From NCBI RefSeq assembly GCF_022965805.1, contig NC_133101.1, forward strand, positions 16,153,054 through 16,217,053: a stretch of 64,000 bases of DNA. The letters are read 5' to 3'. The position numbers and the translations under genes are program-made. The DNA is from Primulina eburnea (lineage: Eukaryota > Streptophyta > Magnoliopsida > Lamiales > Gesneriaceae). Numbering within the stretch: the first letter of the stretch is position 1; every line of letters begins with the position of its first letter. Positions 44,162 to 54,847 of the stretch are shown here, piece after piece. Under the pieces are notes generated by a model. That model was not told where the DNA came from. It worked only from the letters and a program-made list of their open reading frames with translations, and searched no databases.

Positions 44162-45154
44162 GTGCCCTTGAAGAGGCAATCTCCGAGTCCCGCTGTGGCA
44201 GCCATACCAGTGAAGGCTGACAAGACTGCTGATATTTGTCATCATTGCAAAAAGCCTGGACATTGGAGGCTTAATTGCAGGGAATATCTTGCCCAGAAGG
44301 GTTCTGGAAACGATATATTCTATATTGAAGTAAACATTTCAATTAACTGTACTTCTTGGGTATTGGATACCGGCTGTGGCTCACATCTCTGTAATGATTT
44401 ACAGATGATGGGAAGAAGTAGGAGACTTAGAGAAGGTGAGACCTTCTTGAGGATGGGCAATGGAGCAAGAGTTGTTGCCAAGGCCGTAGGAGATGTTTGC
44501 TTGCATTTGAACAATGATTTTAAGTTAATATTAAGATATGTTTTGTTTGTACCGGATTTGGTGAAAAACATTGTTTCCATTTCTATGCTAGATAAAGATG
44601 GATATTCTTGTTTATTTAGCAAAAGTGTTTGCAACATTTACAAGAACGAATGTTTAATTGGTACTGGAGAATTTGAAAACGATCTCTATAACTTAAAATT
44701 GAAAGATATTCCACTAAACAATGTCCAAACAATAACAACAACAAACAAGCGAAAACAAGATACTCTAAATTCGGCACAATTATGGCATGCTCGATTAGGA
44801 CATATTTCCCTAAGAAGGATGAACAAACTAGTGGGAGTAGGAATGTTTGATATATCTGATATTAATGCTCTCACGACTTGTGAATACTGTCTGAAAGGAA
44901 AGATGACCGAAATTCCCTTTAAGGCCCATGTGGAGCGAGCCAAAGGGTTATTGGATTTGATCCATACCGATGTGTGCGGTCCGCTTAGCATCACCACTAA
45001 GCATGGACATGCCTACTTCATCACCTTTACCGATGACTTTTCGAGGTATGGGTATGTGTATTTGATTAAATACAAGTCTGAAGCCTTTGAAAGGTTCAAA
45101 GAATTCAGAAGTGAAGTAGAGAAACAGATGGGACGAAGCATTAAGACACTTTGA
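44162..45154 (+). pseudogene. Zinc knuckle, protease and integrase core of copia C
   Basis: 330 open codons: knuckle CHHCKKPGHWRLNC (44237-44278), protease SWVLDTGCGSHLCND with the DTG triad, the GAG-pre-integrase LWHARLGHISLRRMNKLVGV and CEYCLKGKM, and the integrase start HTDVCGPLSITTKHGHAYF followed by FTDDFSRYGYVYL. It ends at a TGA at about 45152 within RSIKTL-SDRGGEYLS, just before the second catalytic Asp. Confidence 0.88.
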
Positions 45155-45587
45155 TCGGATCGAGGTGGTGAGTACTTGAGTGCGGAGTTCCAAGAGTATC
45201 TTAGAGAGAGAATGGGATTCCCTCGCAGTGGACTCTGCCCGCTACACCGCATTTGAATGATGTTTCAGAGCGTCGTAACCGGACTTTGAGGGACATGGTT
45301 CGGTCTATGATGGGGTTCACGGAGTTGCCGCCATCCTTTTGGGATATGCGCTTGAGACAGCGGCACTGTTGTTGAACAATGTCCATTCAAAGGCAGTTGA
45401 GAAGACACCATATGAGATATGGATTGGTAAGCCACCCAAATATTCTTATCTTAGAATATGGGGGTGCCCTGCTTATGTGAAGCAGGTAGTGAGAGATAAA
45501 TTGGATAGTCGATCCATTTTATGTTACTTTGTGGGATATCCAAGGAGTTAAGTTGGATACTACTTCTATCATCCCCAAGAAACAAAG
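45155..45587 (+). pseudogene. Integrase C-terminal part of copia C (broken)
   Basis: SDRGGEYLSAEF follows the stop; a frame change occurs around 45205-45250 where the HFERRN-like Glu block (SERRNRTL) is expected; 45339-45551 encodes ALETAALLLNNVHSKAVEKT and KYSYLRIWGCPAYVKQ, as in copia A. A TAA at 45549 precedes the RT region. Confidence 0.8.
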
Positions 45588-47396
45588 GTGTTTGTTTCTA
45601 AGAATGCCACCGTTTTGGAAAAGGAATTTCTATTGGATAGAAAAAGGGAGATGATAGAACTCGAAGAGGTTCGAGGAACACCCACAATTATAGAACCCAC
45701 ACCCGAAGAGCCAAGAGAGGAGATACAAGCTCCTAGAAGATCCGAGAGGGTCTCGAGACCACCTATGAGGTATGGTCTGCTTCTTGAAGTGGGCCATGAT
45801 GAGCCTGACCATGGCTTTGATCCAAGGACCTTCAAGGAAGCGTTATCTGATGCCGATTCATCCAAGTGGCTTGAAGCAATGGAATCTGAGATGAATTCCA
45901 TGCATTCGAACCAAGTGTGGAATCTCGTGGATCCACCTGATGGAATTGTTCCCATAGGGTGTAAATAGATTTACAAGAGGAAACTTGGGGCGGATGGAAA
46001 GGTATTGACCTTTAAGGCGCGATTGGTGGCAAAAGGATATACTCAAAGACAAGGAGTTGACTTTGAGGAAACCTTTTCTCCAGTTGCAATGTTCAAGTCC
46101 ATTAGGATATAGCTAGCCATTGCTACATGGTATGACTATGAGATATGGCAGATGGATGTCAAGACAGCCTTTCTTAATGGGGATATTAAGGAAGAGATTT
46201 ATATGTCTCAACCTGAAGGGTTTACATCTGTCGGAAGTGAGCATATGGTATACAAAATTCAAAGATCTATTTATGGTCTAAAGCAGGAATATAGGAGTTG
46301 GAACCTTAGATTCGACAGTACGATCAAAGAGTTTGGTTTTACTAAGAATCTTGAGGAACCTTGTATGTATAAGAAGGTCAGTGGGAGTGTTGTGACATTC
46401 CTGGTGCTTTATGTTGATGACATTCTACTCATTGGGAATGATGTAGGAATGTTGCAATCAACTAAGATATGGTTAGCGAGTAAGTTCTCGATGCAGGACT
46501 TGGGTGAAGTATCTTTTGTATTGGGAATACAGATCTATAGAGATAGATAAAAAGGATTGCTTGGTCTCACCCAGTCCACATACATTGATACCATCGTTAA
46601 ACGGTTCTCGATGGATGAGTCCAAGAGAGGACATCTACCAATGTGCCATGGCGTGTCCCTATCCAAGTCTATGTCTCCCAAGACTGATGCAGAGATAGCG
46701 ACGATGACATGCATTCCATATGCATCTGCGATTGGTAGCATCATGTATGGGATGATATCTACACATCCTGACGTGGCTTTCGCACTAAGTGTAATGAGTA
46801 GATATCAATCGAACCCTGGTTTTCCAGATTGGAAAGCTGTGAAAGACATCCTCAAGTATTTGAGAAGGACCAATAAGTTGTTCTTGGTCTATGGGGGTGG
46901 AGAACTGAAATTGGAAGGCTATACCGACTCTAGCTTCCAAAGCGATATCGATGACTTGAAGTCAACCTCTGTATTCATATTCATGCTCAATGGTTCTGCT
47001 GTCTCTTGGAAGAGTTCCAAGCAAGACAGTACAGCGGATTCCACCACTGAGGCCGAATACATTGCTGCATCAGATGCAGCAAAAGAGGCTGTTTGGATAA
47101 GGAATTTCGTCTAAGAGTTGGACGTCGTTCCTAATGTAGTTGCTCATGTCCCGGTGTTGTGTGACAACACGGGAGCTATAGCTCAAGCAAAGGAGCCAAG
47201 GTCTTTTCAGAAGTCCAAACATGTATTGAGAAAGTACCACATCCTCCGAGAGATTGTGGAAAGAGGAGAAGTGTCGATTGACAAAGTCGGCTCCACAGAT
47301 AAAGTTGTTGATCCACTAACTAAGCCTTTACCTGGACCATTATTCGAGAAGCATCGCAAATTGATGGGTTTGAAGCATATGGGTAGTTGGCTCTAG
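45588..47396 (+). pseudogene. Reverse transcriptase and RNase H of copia C (few stops)
   Basis: Mostly one frame: WLEAMESEMNSMHSNQVW, a TAG at about 45966 for Trp in [28 protein letters not shown], a TAG near 46110, [21 protein letters not shown] at 46410-46421, a TAA at about 46548. Then RNase H with [19 protein letters not shown], a TAA at about 47112, [16 protein letters not shown] and a normal C-terminus ending TAG at 47394-47396. Better preserved than copia A. Confidence 0.9.
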
Positions 47397-47397
47397 T

Positions 47398-47410
47398 GAA
47401 AGTGGGAGAT
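47398..47410 (+). other. Polypurine tract of copia C
   Basis: gaaagtgggagat ends directly before the 3' LTR. Confidence 0.8.
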
Positions 47411-49458
47411 TGTTAGAGTAGGTGCACGTCGAGCCAAGTGTTGGCCGAGTGTTCACAATGAAACTCTATGTATAAACAGTCTTTATTTTAATAATATTTG
47501 AAATTATTGTTTTGGCACTTCTTTATCTGTATACACATGCTAGTTGCATAGATAAAGTCCTTGAATATACAAATAGTAGAAAGATTATGAGATGCTCATA
47601 TGATGAGTATCATGAAACTCATATTTGGAATATTGTATATTCTAAACAGTTCCTAGTCGATTCAGCCGCCGCTAAGAAGGATATAGGCCGCTCGAGTTCG
47701 AGACTAGTATCTGCGATGTGAGTACCATGTTTCATTGGTAGGGGACATTGTGATGTCCGAGCATGCAGATAGGTGCTCCTGGTAGAGTGCACTGAACAAC
47801 CCTCCATAAAGGACATTCCAAGTGGTTCTCACTTATCGAGTGGAAACGTCCTAGTTTATGGTTGTACACCATTAGTCCTTATGACCCGGGACAACATTGA
47901 GACTCTATGTGCTAGCATTACACTTTGACTTGTTTACCGACTCTTATGGGGTCATCAGGTGGCAAGATTGGGTGTTTTGTCGAAAAATATAGGAGTCGAT
48001 GCATTGTAGTCGGGGATTCACCGCTTACCTTCGGGTATGGATATCCTATGTGATCTCATGTGTATGTAGTATGAAATCTCTAATCAGAATATGGTGGTAA
48101 TTATGAAAGAGGTTTCATAGATTACACCCTCGATGCAACTACGACATGACACATAGTATCGATTCATTGACAACTCTCGATATGTTTTCGAATGGGTCGT
48201 GATATATGAGTTGAAGGGACCGTACTGTACGCTAACCATAATTGAATGGTTCTTGCAGGCACTCTCATTTGATACCTAGGGAATAATGTAAGCGATGCTG
48301 CTAGGCGTTTAACATGATTGGTTGGGTACTATCAGACTTGAGTTCTGATGTTATTGTTATCGAGGAGTTGATAATTAAGAATGGAGCAATTGGGATATGC
48401 TCGAATAAGGACATGTTTAGTCCGAATAACGTGGAGATGTGAACCCACGGCTAGTTGTATCAATGAACTATTGATGGCCACACAAGTACTAGCTTTCTAG
48501 ATCTCGTTGAGAAGTAAAATAGTTCAATGTGTTGAACTACTTATAAAGGAGTTTATAAACGTAAATAAAATAGAAGTATGACTTCTATAAGGAGAATGTA
48601 ATTTTTAATTTGAGGAAGTGTTCCTAAATTAAAAGTTGGCCAAACAAATAATGTATTTGAAAATTGTGATTTTCATAAACATTATTATGGACTAAATTAA
48701 ATTAATTCAAGTGTTGAATTAATTAAACACTAGTAGGACCTAGTAGAGTCCAAATAATTAAATTAGTTCAAGTGTTGGATTAATTAAATAACATTGGGCC
48801 TTATAGAGCATAATTAGAAATAATTATTAAAATAGTGGACTTGAGTAAAATCAAGTAAACTTTAAATGGACTCAAATATGTTTGGGATATTTAAATAAAA
48901 GTCCATGGGCCTTGTAATTGTTACAAGCCCAAATAGAATGTGCATGGGGAGGTGAAGAGTTGGGAGACAACTTTTTTCATGTCCAAGGCATGGCATGCTT
49001 TTGGGACACCACAACAACATTTTCCACAACCAAGAAAAGTATCCTCCCTTCTCTCCTCATGCCTTGGACGAAATTTTGAGCTCTTTTCTCTTTCATTTTT
49101 GCTTCTTCAATTGTTGAAGATTGCATACACTTCTAAAAGAAAAATGCCTTACATTTTCTAGTCCAAGTGTAAGGTGGATCTAGCTAGTTGGTGGTGGGCT
49201 TAATATTTGTGCAAGGAGTGCTCAAAGGAGAGCTTGTAGATTGTTTACAATTGAAGAGCCTAGTTGTTTACAACTTGGTTGGAGCCAAACATCAATCTCA
49301 AGAGATTGATAGGTATACTTTCTAAACACACTATGTATGAAATTTTTGTGTTTTTGTATTTGCTACACATTCTAGGCATGAGGTGCTCGAATTTCATGTT
49401 GAAAAACAATTTTGAAAATTCCGTTGCGCATTTGAACACCTTATTCGATCCCCTTTCA
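47411..49458 (+). repeat. 3' LTR of copia C
   Basis: 2048 bp, closely similar to 39984-42023 with scattered substitutions and small indels. It is followed by actcg (49459-49463). Confidence 0.92.
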
Positions 49459-49463
49459 ACTCG

Positions 49464-50368
49464 ATCCCGATAGAAACTAACCCCTATAAATAGGAGGGCC
49501 ATATAGACTCGAAAAATCACACCTCATATCACACAAAATTTTCGAAATTTGTGCTCTAGTCTCCTTAGGAATTTTTCGAGCACAACGAAGCGCTTCCGCC
49601 GTCCAGCAGTGAAGTAGGAATTTTGAAGAACCGTAGCCTTTTTCACGTTTTTTTCAAGAATTTAAGGTAAGTGGGCAAATTTTAAATTCTTAAATTTTCG
49701 GTTATGTGTTTTCTTTTTTTAAAGAAAAATTCGGTCAAACACCGTCTACGTTTTTTTAAAATCTTGTTACGTTTATACGTTGGCACTGTGAGGACTCCCT
49801 GAAAATGGGTGGAATTCCAACATATGACCCTTAACAGTGGGATAGAACTGTTTTATGGCCTCGCCCCCTTAGAGGATTAAAACTTAGGGACTGACGTCAG
49901 TAAACCATGAAAGGTGAAAAATTGCAGTGTTACAATGATATGAATACGATGTTACGATTATGAAAAGCATACTGTAATTTTATGTTATTTTCGAAAATAT
50001 GGAAAAAAAATTATGTCGTTTTCGATATCCCCCACTTGCTGAGTATTCCCAAAATACTCACGTCTTACACCCTTCCCCAGATAAATCCGAAAAACAGGTT
50101 GAAGAAGAAGAATCAGAACAATTTTGGGGATGGTGAAGTTTGTGATTTAGTTTAGTTATGTTATTTCTTTTTGAATTTTAGTACCTTCAATTTCATGTTA
50201 GACGTTTCCGCAAGTTTATTTTATTTCAGTTGTAAAGACAGTTGTTTTTTTTAGATTATGATTAATAAAGTGGTATTTCGGTTTATACTATGCTACGAGG
50301 CTGGTTGTTTTCAATTGTGTGACTGTTAAACGACATCGTTGTCAAATCCCGAGTTTCGGGGCGTGACA
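49464..50368 (+). repeat. 3' LTR of gypsy B, second part
   Basis: Continues the LTR cut at 39983, with TATA box at 49485-49492, the 152-bp segment missing from the 5' LTR (about 49585-49736), and the end GGGCGTGACA. It is followed by gagta (50369-50373). Confidence 0.9.
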
Positions 50369-50373
50369 GAGTA

Positions 50374-50931
50374 GATGCCCTGCAAGCCAACTGTTGGCTA
50401 GGGATTTTATTGATTCAGTTGTAATCAATAATATTTATTTTAATATAATTCATTATTTCATGGTTTGTTATTTCTTTATCTGTACACCAATGTTATCGAA
50501 CATAGATAAAGACCTTGATTATACTTTGATACAAATGAATCATAATTTGATGTTGAAACTCGTTTGTAAACACTGTATGATCTAAATTTTTTCCTAGTCG
50601 ATTCAGCCGCCTAAAACATGGATAAAGGTCGCTTGAGCTCGAGACTAGCATCTGTGATGTTGTGTACCGCGTTTCTTGGTAAGGGCTTAGATATGTCCAA
50701 ACATGTTGATGTGTATTCATATGATGATTATACCGAACAACCCTCTCTCTGACTTTCCAAGTGGTTATCATTCATTGAGAGGATAAGTCCGTGGTTATGA
50801 TTGTACACCATTAGTCCTTACGACTCGGGACAACACTGAGGCTATATATGCTAGGGATGTGCTTTGACTCGTTTACCGGCTCCAGGAGAGTCATCAGGTG
50901 GCGAGGTTGGGTACAGTTATGACACATATAG
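50374..50931 (+). repeat. 3' LTR of copia A, second part
   Basis: 558 bp matching A's 5' LTR from its position 11 (gatgccctgcaagccaact). It ends with tatag (50927-50931), the target duplication of solo LTR G. Confidence 0.9.
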
Positions 50932-51062
50932 TGTAATGCCCGGAAATTTAATCCTAGTAATCTATAATTATTGATATATAATTTGATATGATTATGAAAG
51001 GATTAATCGGGACACGAAATAAGATGTTATGTGAAGGGTGCGAATTGTTGGACAGAACAAGT

Positions 51063-51275
51063 GGCGCCCGAGCGGTAAGAAATGACCGCTCGAGCGCCAA
51101 AGTTCAATAACAACACCTCTTGGACAGAAGGTGTGGCGCCCGGGCGGTAGTTTTTGACCGCCCGAGCGCCAAAGAGTAATCGGGGGGGCAGAACACCTCG
51201 CGCCCGGGCGGTAAGTTTTAACCGTCCGAGCGCCAAGCACGCGCCCGAGCGGTAATTCTTGACCGCCCGAGCGCC
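51063..51275. repeat. Four inverted-repeat modules in LTR G
   Basis: Modules at 51063-51098, 51135-51170, 51199-51234 and 51241-51275. Each has arms like ggcgcccgagcgg and ccgctcgagcgcc around a 9-10-bp variable centre, giving 35-36 bp. The first three are spaced 72 and 64 bp apart with a recurring ggacagaa flank. LTR D has a different palindrome (gcgcatatgcgc) in the same place. Confidence 0.92.
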
Positions 51276-51319
51276 GGCTGAAAATTGTGAAAATGAGCCA
51301 CGTAGCTATACATGCAATT

Positions 51320-51322
<3 letters not shown>

Positions 51323-51372
<50 letters not shown>

Positions 51373-51373
51373 G
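51323..51373. repeat. (AT)n microsatellite in LTR G
   Basis: About 50 bp of alternating AT following the inverted-repeat modules, corresponding to the (TA)n tract in LTR D. Confidence 0.9.
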
Positions 51374-52764
51374 TATATCCTTGCAATTAATCAGAGGAAA
51401 AGAAAAGAATCGTAGAGAAAGGTTTCTGTGAAAGAGCTAAAAATCCTTACGCCTTTTCTGAGATATCCGTCCGTCTGAATTGTAATCCGACTTCAGTACT
51501 GAGTTCCTAGCAACGTAGGCTACAACTGGACGTAAGTTTTACTACGTTTTGATATACTTTGAAATTATGATGTTGTCAGAATTGAATAGAATTCATATAT
51601 GATGTTTTTGACATATTAGACATCGTAGAATCGAGGTCAGATTGAGAAAAAGACTGATTATGGAATTGTTATGAATTCTTAGGATATATTGATTTATACC
51701 AGACAGATTTGAATGGTGATTGAATTACAATTGTAATGGATATGGGTTATGATTTGTAATTGATGTCTGGTGATTTGGTATTGACGGGGATACTGAGATT
51801 GTACCGTTATGTCGTTGATTTTGAATTAAATCCAGATTGATCAGATTGTTATTAATTTGAAAGGTATATTGATATGAGATTATTGGTATTACCATTGTCA
51901 GATTGAGGGATTGACAGAGTTTGGATTCCAGACCGAAACTGCAACGAAAGGTATAAGTCAATGTGTATTGGGACATCGACTCAAGTAGGATGTACTTTTT
52001 GTTTCCCTAAATCACATACTTATTATTTGTTTATCATTGTATTTAATGATTTGATTTAAATGTTTGTTCTATGGAGTTATAGGAGCATGCATTAGACGAG
52101 TAATCTTGTGACAGAAGTACCTGATAGTGGCAGGTAACCACGGGTACATTGTACGATGTCACAAGATATGGCGATAGACCATAGTCTATGACGGATGCGT
52201 CTGGACACTGGATGTTGGTTATATCGACTTGGATAGAACTGGAGTCTTTTCTATTACTGTTTGTCGATATAGGAATGCCACATCTGGACACCGGGATCCC
52301 TAGTCTAGGAATGAGTCTAGTCTGAATCGTGGAGTCACGAGTATTGTCGACAGATTGATATTGTTTCATGCTTTATATTGATTATATGACTGCATGTTCG
52401 TTGAGTTATACTGGGATTTATTCTCACCGGAGTTATCCGGCTGTTGTCTTGTTTGTATGTGTACTTGACAACAGGTGGGACAGGTTCAGGGTCCAGGAGA
52501 TGAGGAGAGATCGTGATTAGAGTGGAGGCTCTGGACTTGGATTAGATATAGGGTGTGACACTCGATATATAGATGTTGTACCTTAGTTGTACCGGGTTGT
52601 AGACGGTACAGGACATGTGCTTTATTTTATACTGATATGTATATTAGTTTGATCTCACTACGTTCCGCATTTTTAAAAAAAATATTTAGACCCTGTTTTA
52701 TAATTGATTAATGAGTCCCAATGACGATTATGATTATGATTAGCGTCCGGGTCCCCACATATAG

Positions 52765-54200
52765 GATCAAGTGCATTGTAGTCGGAGATTCATTGCTCAC
52801 CTATGGGTGTGGATATCTCATGTGATGTGATGAAATAATAGTGCATTGAATATTTGGCCAGAGTATGAGATATACGTTAATGAAGGAGTTCTCCAACCGT
52901 ACATGCGATGCCACTATTTATAACTATCACATAGTTATCGAATTAATATGCAACCCTCGGTGAACCAATGGTTGCAGATTCGATCGGGATATATGAGATG
53001 AAGGGACCGTACTGTACGCTAATCATGATCGACTGGTTCTTGCATGCACTATCAGTGATACCTAGGAAATCATGGGGCGATGCTACTAGACACTCTTACC
53101 ATGGTTCGATGGGTTTAATCAGAAATATGATTTCTGACATTCTTATGATAAATCGTTGATACATAGAATGGGGCCAATAAGGGTAAGCCCGAATAAAATA
53201 TTATGTCCTGAATCACAAGGAGTTGTGTTCTCACGGCTAGCTGTAACCCTGAACCATTGGGGGTCACACAAGCACTGGATCTTTTGTTCCCGTTGAGAAA
53301 ATAAATTCAAGTATTTGAATTTATATTATGACATAGTAAACTCAAGTAGTTGAATTTATGATAATTAAATTTTAGGAGAATAAATTCAAGGAGTTGAATT
53401 CATAAAATCTGATAATTTAATTTATTAAACTCAAAAGTTGAGTTTATTAAATATTAAATTTTGCAGGTGATAAAATTCAAGTAGTTGAATTTATAATTTA
53501 AATAATAAATTCAAATGTTGAATTTATAATTAATTTAATTTATTAAGCTCAAAAGTTGAGTTTATTAAACATAAAATTAAATATAAAGAGTAGTGTACTT
53601 AATGGGCTTGTAGGAGGACAAGTCCAACATACTAAATAATTAAAGTTCTTAATGGTCCTTGATTGATTAATTAAACTAGTTGGACTAGCCCAATTAATTA
53701 ATAAAGCTCATTAATGTTAATTAAGAATGTTAGGTCATCGCTTAATTATAAATATGTGTAATCAAGCCATAATCCTAGCATACAAACCTTGGAATTTTCG
53801 AAAATTCCTTCTCCTCCAACTCCAAAAATTCGGCCACTCCTCCTTGGGAAAAATTTTGAGCCGTCTCTCAAACTTTGATCTCTAACGTAAAATCTCTTCT
53901 AAATTTTCTAGTGCAATTTAGAAAAGGATCAAACCATCTAGTTGTGGACCTAATTAGAAGAATAAACAAATGAGCTTTTGAAGAAAATTCGTAGGGATTC
54001 ATCAAGATCTAGATCCATAATACCGGATTAGTTGAAGCCAAGTGATCTAATCACCAAAGGTATAATATTCTAACGCACTATGAATGTTTATTCTTAAAAC
54101 CATACAAGTGCCCAAACAAAAACATATTTTGATTGTAAAATTAAATTAAAAAATTTGAAACTTCCGCTGCGTTTGGGGCACGAGAAAACTGAGAACAACA
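52765..54200 (+). repeat. 3' LTR of copia A, third part
   Basis: 1436 bp completing the 2004-bp LTR. It contains the dyads (53302-53572) and TATA box (53747-53754) and ends ...GAGAACAACA. After it comes tcagg, a near match to tcacg before the 5' LTR. Confidence 0.9.
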
Positions 54201-54847
54201 TCAGGCGGAAATTTGTTGCTTGTCGCGCCTAGGCGGGATACGTGAAATTTTGATTGTTAAAATTAGAGAACTATCTACCAATGCGGACACTTCTTGTAAT
54301 AAACTTTTGTTCGGAAATAAAAAAGGAAAGATGAAATGTTCAATTATACAATTAATCTTTGATTATCTATCATTTAAACGGAAAGATTTCGATCAGAATG
54401 AAGATTAATTAGGATTTATTCTTCTGCTATATATATTGGGTGTACTATTTCAGGTAATATTAATACATTATAGAAGAGGATGTAATTCAATAAAAAGAAA
54501 TAATTTTGTTGCAAATTTCACTAGAAAATGGATTTAGTAATCGTGTACTAATTAATTCGTATATTGTTTCTAAATTTATAATATAATCGATCATATTTTA
54601 TATATAAGGTTTTTAACTTTTTCATATGTGAATGTGTGCATGAGATTCTGTAATCAAGCTTAACTAAGTAAAAATTTATTGATATATAATGAATAAAGTT
54701 TTTAGATACAAAATAAGTAAAAACCTTATTCATAGAAATATAATATTACTTATTTCGGATTCAAATATTCGATAAGGTTTATATCTTTTAACTTCACATC
54801 TACTATATAATTCGCAATACTTTACACAACAAAAGCAGATAAGAAAA
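54201..54847. other. Upstream region of the X8 gene, right flank of the nested block
   Basis: About 650 bp of AT-rich single-copy-looking DNA between the nest and the X8 gene. A tatataa at 54814-54820 lies 28 bp before the ATG, a possible TATA box, although it would leave a very short 5' UTR. No coding sequence is supported. Confidence 0.5.

Larger units (their letters stand above)
39984..49458 (+). mobile_element. Ty1/copia element C, full length
   Basis: 9475 bp with LTRs 39984-42023 (2040 bp) and 47411-49458 (2048 bp), TG...CA ends and the duplication actcg at 39979-39983 and 49459-49463. It has a primer site at 42026, long leader, gag, pol and a polypurine tract at 47398. It is the same family as copia A (collinear leader, gag, pol). 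It inserted into the 3' LTR of gypsy B, making it the innermost and so the younger insertion there. It carries several stops and frameshifts and a large gag deletion. Confidence 0.93.
33140..50368 (+). mobile_element. Ty3/gypsy chromovirus B, carrying nested copia C
   Basis: LTRs begin TGTAAAATCCAAG (33140 and 39612). The 3' LTR is interrupted at 39983 by copia C and resumes at 49464 to end ...GGGCGTGACA at 50368. The duplication gagta flanks it. It has a primer site at 34271, gag-pol at 35187-39600 ending in a chromodomain, and a polypurine tract at 39599. The chromodomain after integrase marks a chromovirus, probably Tekay/Del-like. Frameshifts and stops disable it. It is the same family as element 1 (1-2766). 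Confidence 0.9.
50932..52759 (+). mobile_element. Solo LTR G (gypsy, same family as LTR D)
   Basis: 1828 bp from TGTAATGCCCGG to GTCCCCACA, with tatag at 50927-50931 and 52760-52764. It has no interior, so it is the usual product of recombination between two LTRs of one element. It is homologous to LTR D over its ends and middle. It carries four 35-36-bp inverted-repeat modules (51063-51275) followed by an AT microsatellite (51323-51373). Confidence 0.93.
16878..54200 (+). mobile_element. Ty1/copia element A, host of the 37-kb nested insertion block
   Basis: Copia A begins TGTTAG at 16878 and ends ...CAACA at 54200. Its parts are 5' LTR 16878-18881, interior 18882-33129, and 3' LTR split as 33130-33139, 50374-50931 and 52765-54200. 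The three 3' pieces sum to 2004 bp, equal to the 5' LTR. The flanking bases are tcacg (16873-16877) and tcagg (54201-54205), a target duplication with one mismatch. Inside sit a PIF/Harbinger element, SIRE-like element S, gypsy B (itself carrying copia C) and solo LTR G. Its order protease-integrase-RT-RNase H is that of copia. Confidence 0.9.
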
